This document shows, piece by piece, positions 56,604 through 64,000 of a stretch of 64,000 bases of DNA. Position numbers and translations under genes: made by a program. The stretch is from Madurella fahalii. Lineage: Eukaryota > Ascomycota > Sordariomycetes > Sordariales. The notes below the pieces were generated by a model that made no database searches, was not told where the DNA came from, and was given only the letters and a program-made list of their open reading frames with translations. The stretch lies in the NCBI GenBank assembly GCA_029876055.1, contig CM056875.1, positions 8,891,001-8,955,000 of the forward strand, given 5' to 3'. Every line of letters begins with the position of its first letter. The first letter of the stretch is position 1.

Positions 56604-57905
56604 TCAGAGTCTTGGCCTCGACTTCTCCATCTCAGCGACCACCGCCTCATACCTGTCATAGGCGTCCCGCTCGGCATCAAAATTTAACAACCACGGTTCC
56701 CTGACCAAGTGAATCATCTCCGGGTTTTTCCACACCTTGTTCCAATCGGCCTTGTGCCACCGCTCCCTCGTCTTGGGCCCCATGGCCTGCGCGCGGTGCA
56801 CCCTGTCATAGCGCAGCTTCTCGTAAGCCCGCAACGCCCGGGGGATGTTTTCCCTCCCGCTCAGCTCGAGGCACGTCGCCAGAACCACGCCGTCCTCGAT
56901 CGACTGGCTCGCGCCCTGGATCGACGTCGGCAGAAACGGGTGCGCGGCGTCGCCGATGAGACAGATGCGCGCCCGCGGGGAGATGAAGGTCGGTAGCGGG
57001 TCGCGGTACACGAGCTTGTGGTCGATGAGGCGGCCGTCCGGGGTGGCTTTAACGAGCTCGTGCACAACCGGGCACCATCCGTCGAGGTACTTGAGCGCCT
57101 CTTCGGGCTTGCCCGGGAACTGCCAGCTCTCCTCGATATTGCCGTCGTCGATGTGGGTGAATACCCAGTTGACTTCGGACCCGTTCTTGATGGACGATGC
57201 GAGGAAGTGGATGTCGGGGCCGATAAAGCCCTGGTGGGTATCGCCGTTGACGACGAGGTGGCGGACGACGGGGTTGTCGCGGATGCGGTCGGCGGGGAAC
57301 CACGCGCGGTAGACGGCATACCCGGACGACTTTGGGTTCTCGTCGAAGCCCAGCACGATCTTGCGCCCGCGAGAGCGGACACCCTCGGCGGCAATTACTA
57401 CGTCGGCCGAGATCCGCTCTCCGCTGACTACCACGCCGGCTTGCGGCGGGTTGTCCGTCTCAAAATAGTCCTCAACGCGCTTCCCCAGGCGGATGTCGAT
57501 CCCCCGGGCGACGGCGTGGCGGTAGATGATGTTGTGTAATTGGCCACGGTGGCCGTTGATGCGCCGGCCCCAGGCCTTCTCGTGGGCGAACGACTGGCGT
57601 GTTACGAACTTGCCCTGGTGGTGGTATAGGTCGAGCCAGGTCGTCTGACGGGCAATGGCCTCCATCTCATCGATGACGCCCGGCCACCGTTCGAACGCTT
57701 TGGATCCGTTAGGGTCGAAGCTGATGATGTCGCCGATCCGCATGATTTCCTCGATGTTGTCGGACTTCTCGAAGAGCGTCACCGAGTGGCCCTTGCGGTC
57801 ACACTCAATTGCGGCCGCCAGACCGGCGAACCCGGCGCCGACGACAATCACCTTGATCCCGGAAGGCGGGAGGCGTGGGAAGTCGTTTGCCACTTTAGTT
57901 TCCAT
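56604..57905 (-). CDS. FAD-dependent monooxygenase (salicylate-hydroxylase-like)
   Basis: A single-exon gene of 433 residues, the usual length of group A flavoprotein hydroxylases (PF01494). The FAD-binding GxGxxG is VVGAGFAGLAAAIE at residues 23-34; the DG-type motif is VVIAAEGVRS at 169-178 (Glu in place of Asp); the GD motif is CLIGDAAHPFLPTSIQGASQ at 315-334. There is no signal peptide. It should hydroxylate an aromatic or polyketide-like substrate with NAD(P)H and O2. It lies about 2.2 kb from a P450 and a second flavoenzyme, so it may take part in the same pathway, but a repeat copy separates them. Confidence 0.9.
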   Translation of the reverse strand: METKVANDFPRLPPSGIKVIVVGAGFAGLAAAIECDRKGHSVTLFEKSDNIEEIMRIGDIISFDPNGSKAFERWPGVIDEMEAIARQTTWLDLYHHQGKFVTRQSFAHEKAWGRRINGHRGQLHNIIYRHAVARGIDIRLGKRVEDYFETDNPPQAGVVVSGERISADVVIAAEGVRSRGRKIVLGFDENPKSSGYAVYRAWFPADRIRDNPVVRHLVVNGDTHQGFIGPDIHFLASSIKNGSEVNWVFTHIDDGNIEESWQFPGKPEEALKYLDGWCPVVHELVKATPDGRLIDHKLVYRDPLPTFISPRARICLIGDAAHPFLPTSIQGASQSIEDGVVLATCLELSGRENIPRALRAYEKLRYDRVHRAQAMGPKTRERWHKADWNKVWKNPEMIHLVREPWLLNFDAERDAYDRYEAVVAEMEKSRPRL

Positions 57906-58804
57906 CTTCTGATTTACCCCTCGGATGCTAGGCCAGACTGGCGTGCTGAAGTGCTGAACGCAACGTCGGTGCGCTCACCAGGCTGAATCCCTGTCACGGT
58001 CAGGATTGGAACAAAGAAGTTGGCGATGTCGAAGTTGAAAAGCAGGAATCTTCAGGCCACGGTCGTTGTTTTAGCCCCGAGTGGAATTGGCCTCTGACAC
58101 TGCTCAATCGAGCATGGCCCGCTGCACGTCGAGACGAACTGTTGGCTTTTGACCGAATCCTGCCAATGGTATTTTTACGCGCCGAACTGCCGACCCCGCT
58201 CCATGCCGTGAGATCGCGTTCGGCCTTCACACTGCACAGGATGCTGGGGGTTATCCAAATCCGGCCAAGCACGACCGATCCAGTGATACCATTGGCCAAA
58301 CATTTGATGGTTCCCGAATATTCGAAATGCGGGGATGTTTGGGGTCACGGCGTCGGCTGGGATCATTTCAACGGGTTTGGTTTGCCTTTTTGGCTTCGTG
58401 AGGTGAGAGTGCGGAGAAGAGGTGTGAGACATGAGGGGTGCAAGGAAGAGAGGTGGCTGAGAAGGAGAAAAACCCTTGATTAAAGCAGTACTGCCACCCC
58501 CAAGCTGTAAGTAACCACCCCGCGCATTCATCCCCGAGGCCAGACATGGGATTCCACCGGCTCGAATGTACGTCAATGTAGGTCCCATACGATCCCTATT
58601 AGGTTAAGAGAACTTGTGGGAGTGAAGGGATGAGGTGCAGGAAGGGCAAGTTGGTGTTGTAGAAATGGCGAGCTGGTGCTGGGGATGGCGAGGCACTATC
58701 ACTCTTCCATGTTGACTGGCTAGTAGAGTATGGTACATCACCTCATCCCTCATTGGATGCCCATGCCAAAAACAATGGTCAGGCTCCCGTCCGCTGAATA
58801 AGAT
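57906..58804. promoter_or_regulatory. Upstream region of the FAD monooxygenase
   Basis: This contains the presumed promoter of the monooxygenase gene. Frames on both strands around 58140-58590 overlap and lack motifs. I see no gene. Confidence 0.4.
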
Positions 58805-59098
58805 GGGTGGCCATCTAGCTGCAACGAGCTGCGGCGAATTCTTCTAGCGGCTTTCCACTTCGACTTTGGGCCCTGGTATGATCCGGTGACTGTTACCGAG
58901 CCTCATACTCTTCGGATCCTAAACCAACGCTTGAGTGGGCTGCACCTGGAGGTCGTTTATTATGACGTGGTCTTTCCCGGTCACACCAAAAGTGTTTCAA
59001 GTGCTGCCTTACCGGATATGTTCAGTGTCATCATAACTCTCTCGCCCGATACTTCGACAATGCATTTAGCAGCCCTCAATGCCTCCATCAAAAGATAG
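58805..59098 (+). pseudogene. Possible gene fragment beside the repeat
   Basis: An open frame with no ATG at its start runs from an upstream TAA to a TAG at 59096-59098. It reads like part of a protein (ELRRILLAAFHFDFGPWYDP, then LRILNQRLSGLHLEVVYYDV) but has no recognisable domain and no plausible exon partner. It could be the remnant of a gene cut off by rearrangement near repeat copy B, or chance. Confidence 0.25.
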
Positions 59099-59391
59099 AG
59101 TCCCGCGGCATCATTTGCCACATCTGAGTGGCCGGCATTAGAAAGAGTGCTTATCCTGTTCAGCTGGACGTTCTTCGATATCGTGTAGTTAGAAGACTTG
59201 ATGATTTACGTCGGTTGTAGTCCTGCTTGGGCCAGGACAACCTAGTTAGTTCTCCGTACTCTCTATCAAAGCCTAAACGTTGGACTGACTGTTAGTGTGT
59301 CCGTTTGTTTTGTCTGACGAAGCTGTGCTTCAACTAGCGAGATGTAGTCTACATCCCAGTATAGTTAATGTGGACTCTTTCTGGCAGTGAG

Positions 59392-59780
59392 TTGGGGGAA
59401 ACAGTCCCCAGAGGGATACAGTTGCTAGAATGGTGCCCCGGGGGCTGGAACTTGCCGTGGGCCCATTTTTCTTTCGCACCATAAGTAGGGCCGTCCTGGC
59501 CATTGCTCCTTAGACAGAACAATCAATTTCAGCACTCTCTTCACACTTGTTGCAGGCTCAATTGACAAGCTTTCTTTGCGTGCAAAGCGATCTCCCTCTG
59601 ATCAGAGGGAGCTCTATCTGCACATGTTGTTTTGACCTTGCTTAGGCTGCAGGGACCCGATTTGTGGTGGTGTCGCCTAGCCTGTCTGGTCTATCTTGTC
59701 TGTCTGGCATTTGGCTGTCTTTGCCCTCCCCCTTGTTTTGGTGGGTATGTGGGTGTAGATGTGTGTTTCTGCACCATTTC
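59392..59780 (+). repeat. LTR-like repeat, copy B
   Basis: About 389 bases matching the reverse complement of 43900-44323. It begins TGGCAGTGAGTT and ends CCATTTCA. It keeps one of the 20-base palindromes (core CCCTCTGATCAGAGGG, 59592-59611), but the second is missing: the sequence goes straight from CCCCAGAGGG to ATACAGTTG, where copy A has about 22 more bases. Differences outside this gap are scattered single bases and small indels. I see no target-site duplication. Confidence 0.75.
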
Positions 59781-60100
59781 AATAGTAGCCGTGATCAACA
59801 TAAGTTTGACAGAGGCACCCTACCTACTAAATTCATATGGGTGGAATGTGGAGGATCACCTCCTTGAACTATATTTCTCCCAAGATTAAACGAGAACTCA
59901 GATGTCTCGATATATGAGACGAAGCTTTCAAGAAGGAGCTTCACGATATACGTTCCCTGCCTGACGGAATACGGTCACTATTACCGCTATGGCTCGGTCG
60001 GTTGGGGCGGGATGGGGAAGCACTTAGGAAACCGCAAATGTTCGGGCGCGTTCACATTGTTGCCACACTAACTGAGAACTGCTCTAATAACAGGGAACAT
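59781..60100. other. Spacer between repeat copy B and the P450
   Basis: This is the presumed 3' flank of the P450 gene. I see no gene. Confidence 0.45.
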
Positions 60101-61932
60101 TTATTGTCGCGCCTTCCGTGGACAAAGTCTTACCCGGAGATCATGACCTTCCTGCACATCCACCAAGCCAATGGACGGCTTTCCCTCAGCCGGCTCTGGG
60201 AACTTTTGATTCGGAGGATCCAAGGAGATATCAAAGTCATGCACAACCTTTGTCACAAAGGCCAACGTCGTCTGTTTAGCCAGATTGCGGCCGGGACACA
60301 TAGTGGCGCCCCCTCCGAAGGGCCGGAGACTTGGGTTTCTCCGGAGCGAAGGATCGTTCCAAAACCGATCGGGATCGAACTGTGCGGCCGTCTCGCCAAA
60401 GGCCTGTGTGTTGAAGTGCAGCTGCCGCTGCGGCATCATCAGCCGGTTACCCTTGCGGAGCGTCTTGCCGCCGAGCTCGACGTCGTGGGTAAGGAACCGC
60501 ACCGAGGCGGCAAAGGCGGTAAGCCGGACCGTTTCGTCCCACACGCTGTTCAGGCGCGGGCAGGTCTGGTCATTGATGAGATAGGCCACATCCACAGTGC
60601 CGTCCTCGTGCATGGCCGGTGCGGTTTCTGTCCGGATTATATCCACAAGATGCTGGTTACCGCACAGGAGATAGGAGAATATCCAAAACGGCGCCTTTCG
60701 AGTGTTTCCATTGATGCTGGATATAACCGTCTTGTTAGAATCCAGGGACACCTTAAAGAAATGTAGAAGATGGGTGGTTTCGAGAAGTTCATACCTCCAA
60801 AACAGCTGAAAGAAAAAGATTGCCGAATCAGCTGGCGCTACTTGCAGCCGGCTAGTTTCTTCTTCGATCCTGGAGATGAACCAGGAGGCGTCGGCCCTCT
60901 GTGACTTTGGGGTGCGGTAAAAGTACACTTCCATAGCATGTTGGAGTTTCGCTTTTGCGTCCATCATCTCCTTGCAAAGGAAACTTGGATACTGGTACAT
61001 GGCTTGCCAGGACAGAGTTTCAAAAGCCATGAAGGTGCGGATCAGATCTGGCTCAATCTCCTGCAACAGGCGTCCAAAGTATGCTTGGGTGCCCATGTCG
61101 ATAAATACGTCGGAGATCCATTGGTACAAAGAGACAGTGACACAGTCTCCTCCCGGCCCAGTTGGTGAGGCGTACCAATGCCGGCCTCTGTTCAGGATCG
61201 ACTCCATCTCCAGATGTCTCCGCATCAGCGCTGTGGATCGCCCTACCAGCTGATCCAGCCGATTGCCCGGGGAAAGCTGTTCCAGCTGGTATTCTTTGCA
61301 CAGCCGCACCAGGTGCTTATATGGCGGGCTCTTGCTGCCGTCTTTGGCAACGTGGTGAGTTTGGAAAGCTTTGCTGATGCCGTCCTCGGACACTCCGATC
61401 ATGCGCATCACCTCGACAGCGAAGATGTCGTACGATAGGTGCTCCATCTTATATGTCGCGGCAACATGCTCCGCCTTGGTGAGAACGTACCATTTCTGTC
61501 CAGCTACCGTGAGAGTAAAAGGCTCCCCGGTGCCGTGGAAGAATAGCCTTGGATACTGAAGGTAAGCACGGGGGGCAGGCGCGTAGGACGCATTACACAT
61601 GATGCGGAAATGTCCCGAGTCGTCGATATCTTACCTCGCTTCGGACACCAGCCGGCTGGAGTTCTTGAAGAAAGACCGTAGATGGCCTCAAATGCCGGTT
61701 AGCAACTGTCCTTGGCACTGGCAAAGCATATGCGGCATGCAATGGCCCAAGACGCACCAACCACGGGGACCCAGTAGGGGTATTCTTTAGGATCGGTTGG
61801 ATGGAGCCACGGAGCGACGGTGAAGGTGTAGAATCTCCAGAGAAGCAGAGAGAAAAGTGCGGCGGCCAGCAAAGCAAGACGCCCATCGTGGACTATTAAG
61901 GTGATCACACCCCGCACGTACGAAGATTCCAT
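60101..61932 (-). CDS. Cytochrome P450 monooxygenase
   Basis: Four exons (61932-61758, 61686-61635, 61547-60795, 60716-60101) encode 531 residues. The N-terminus has an ER membrane anchor (LALLAAALFSLLLWRFYTFTVAPWL) and then YPYWVPVVG-HLRSFFKNSSRLVSEAR-LFFHGTGEPFTLTVAG across two exon joins, as expected for fungal P450s with a CYP7/CYP8-like look. The ExxR motif is in VWDETVRL and the haem loop is PFGGGATMCPGRN with Cys467 as the haem ligand. WSINGNTRKAPFW, over the third join, matches the I-helix region, though the usual acid-Thr pair is not clear. It probably oxidises a lipid-like or specialised metabolite. It starts 491 bases from the divergent BBE-like oxidase gene. Confidence 0.92.
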
Positions 61933-62423
61933 TGTCGGCACTGCAAGGGCGTCCTGTTGGTGACGTGACGTGAAGGCAGCGAGAAGATGCCCGGGGTGTC
62001 GGTAACGCACGAATGGGGGCCGTTGCAGGCACGCGGCAGTACAAATACCCTACACTCTACGTTCTGCGGGTGGCCGGTAAAGCTGCCAGGGTTGCCAAGG
62101 GTGGGAGGCGGCGGCGCAGTACCGATAAGCATCCAACGTACAGTACCGTGCGGTTGGCATTAGGTGACACTATGTAGCTGCAAACAGATGCTCCGTTTCC
62201 CCTCAGGTATGTACCTTAATGCAGGCCAACTGCAGGAGAACCGGCGTCTACTTTGTGGTCAACAGTATTGCTTAAGTACCCCCGCCAAAGGCGAAGACCA
62301 ACCCCAAGTCGTATCGCGAGAACCGCGTTTCCCTCCCCACCGCCCAAACGAACCCGCACACAAACCCACTCACTAACTAGTACTTACCACTAGTATACTC
62401 TTTTACCTCCACCCATCGCCAAA
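61933..62423. promoter_or_regulatory. Shared divergent promoter of the P450 and FAD oxidase
   Basis: These 491 bases separate two start codons that face away from each other, so the two genes may be regulated together. A pair of related ACTAGTA-type steps (CTAACTAGTACTTACCACTAG) lies at about 62374-62394, close to the oxidase start. No operator was identified with confidence. Confidence 0.5.
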
Positions 62424-63936
62424 ATGCCCGACTTGCTCAACACGCTGGCCACAGTCCTCGGCAATGACTCCGGGTTGCTCTCCCAGCCCGGCAGCGACGA
62501 GTACGAGAAAGACAACTGCTCCTACTTCAGCGCCTTTGAGAATGAGCTCAAACCCTCCTTCATTGCCAAACCTGCTACTGTCCAGCAGGTCCAGGCTTTG
62601 ATCCGGGAGCTCCGGCCCCATGTCCTCGCCGGGTCCTGCCGGATTGCCGTCCGTGGAGCGGGCCACACCCCGTTCGCGGGCAGCGCAAATATAGCTGCCG
62701 GCGTCACAATTGACATGCGGCGCCTCAGGGGTGTTGCGCTGAGCCCGGACAAATCAACCGTCGAGATCGCCGTCGGGGAGACCTGGGCGACCGTGTATAC
62801 CGAGTTGGAGAAGCACAGTCTTACAGTTGCTGGTGCGCGCGTTGGCCGCATCGGTGTTGCCGGTTATATCTTGGGGGGTAAGCTTCGGGGAAACACACCG
62901 GCTACTTGCCTACCAAAGACAGTTCTGCTAATCTTCTCTCCCGAAACTCTCCCTTAAAGGCGGATTGTCAATGTTCTCCTCACGTTGGGGATTCGCATGT
63001 GACTCCGTCACCGAGTTCAAGGTCGTGCTGGCCTCGGGCGAGCTTGTCCGCGCCCACGCGGGCGAGAATGCCGATCTTTGGACCGCGCTCAAGGGCGGGC
63101 TGAACAATTTTGGCCTCGTTACTTCCATCACAATGAAGACGTTCAGCGCGGGAGACATCTGGGGCGGGGTTACCTACTACCTGCCCGGCACCTTTTCGGA
63201 GCTCCTTCGGAACGCCTGCGAGTTTGTTCACAACGAGACCGACGAGGACGCCCACATCATGTGTAGCGCCGGCTACGGCTTTGGCCACCAAGCCGTAACG
63301 TGTGTCATGTACCACACGCAGGGAAAACCGAACCCGCCTTCGCTACAGCGTTTCACGGCCGTACAGCCGCAGATCGAGCAGATGTGCTCCATGAGGACGT
63401 CAACCCACCTCGAGTTCTGCGAGGAACTGTCCAAGTTCTCCAACGACGGCATGAGGCAATACTGGGCCTCCGTCACTATCAAGCCAGACATTGCTCTAAT
63501 CGAGACTTTCTACAACAAGTGGCAGGAGACGCTAGCGACCATCAAGGACGCCGAAGGATTCATCTTCTCCTTCGGGTTCCATCCTTTGACCAAAGCACTG
63601 CTTACCAACTCGGCAAAAGCTGGCCCCAACGCTATGGATATCCCTGCGTCAGACGGGCCTCTGTTTGTGGTCTTGATCAATCCCTGCTGGGCGCTGGCCC
63701 GGGACGACAGTCGTATCTTCGCAGCCATCGAGAGCCTGGTGGCAGACTTCAGACAGGTCGCAGCCGACCGGGGACTGCTCCATCGCTACATCTTCACTAA
63801 TTATGCGTACCAGAAAGATAACGTCATGGCCGGGTACGGAGAGGAGAGCCTCCGGAGGCTCAGGGCGGTTAGCGCAAAGTACGATCCCGAGGGCGTGTTC
63901 CAGAAGGGTGTCCCTGGAGGTTTCAAGCTTTCCTGA
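62424..63936 (+). CDS. BBE-like FAD-linked oxidoreductase
   Basis: Two exons (62424-62877, 62960-63936) encode 476 residues. The FAD-binding PCMH domain is at the N-terminal half: PSFIAKPATVQQVQALIREL, then RIAVRGAGHTPFAGSANI with His81 at the position that often binds FAD covalently. GYILGGGLSMFSSRWGFACD is rebuilt over the intron and is typical of the domain. The C-terminus has the berberine-bridge-type end (NYAYQKDNVMAGYGEESL, RLRAVSAKYDPEGVFQKGV). No signal peptide is apparent, so it may be cytosolic, unlike many secreted members. Such enzymes oxidise alcohols, sugars or secondary metabolites and produce H2O2. The divergent P450 suggests a shared pathway. Confidence 0.92.
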
Positions 63937-64000
63937 ATACCTAGCAAGCATCTGGATTGTTGGTTTCTCGCGCCCGGTAAATGCAGCTAGTAGAAGCGAT

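Noticed and set aside
62374..62394. CTAG-containing symmetric stretch as a definite operator
   Set aside because: The symmetry is imperfect and no known factor site matches, so it is only mentioned as a possibility.

Overview
The window is nuclear DNA of a filamentous ascomycete, most likely a sordariomycete. The evidence is protein-coding genes with short spliceosomal introns (mostly 50-100 bases, GTAAGT/GTGAGT/GTATGT donors, CAG/TAG acceptors), an intron-bearing tRNA-Thr, and families typical of Pezizomycotina: an Mbp1-type APSES factor, TmpA, a NrtA/CrnA nitrate transporter, S28 peptidase, hybrid histidine kinase and F-box proteins. The assignment to Sordariales/Chaetomiaceae is an impression, not a proof. 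Exon structures were deduced by hand from splice sites and reading frame.

Left third (1-28 kb): a gene-poor 4.5 kb stretch, then an Mbp1-like cell-cycle regulator (-), an interrupted single-pass membrane protein with coding minisatellites (+), a decayed coding relic (-), a DMT/EamA transporter (+), an F-box protein (-), an MFS sugar transporter (six exons, -), two candidate small secreted peptides (-), a conserved fungal protein of unknown function (-), a nitrate transporter (-) with predicted NirA and AreA/NIT2 sites upstream, and the complex I subunit NDUFB7 (-) with a frameshift near its end.

Middle (28-45 kb): a nine-exon secreted S28 serine peptidase (+), a TmpA-like membrane flavoprotein (+), a kinase-like protein with an altered catalytic loop (+), tRNA-Thr(UGU) (-), an amidohydrolase with an N-terminal signal (-), and a blasticidin-S-deaminase-type cytidine deaminase (-). 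About 110 bases beyond the deaminase lies the first copy of a roughly 0.4 kb LTR-like repeat.

Right third (45-64 kb): a WW-domain protein (-), a cysteine-rich cell-surface protein with an internal duplication (+), an Arg/Glu-repeat protein (-), a hybrid histidine kinase broken by a one-base frameshift in a G6 run (+), a small conserved protein (+), a FAD monooxygenase (-), the second inverted repeat copy, then a cytochrome P450 (-) and a BBE-like FAD oxidoreductase (+) sharing a divergent promoter. The last three enzymes could form a small metabolic cluster.

There is no bacterial-type operon, CRISPR array or intact transposon. The most notable points are the deaminase beside a repeat, the inverted repeat pair around about 15 kb, the eight-cysteine secreted peptide, the oxidase/P450 group, and recurrent single-base frameshifts next to homopolymers, which may be assembly errors.
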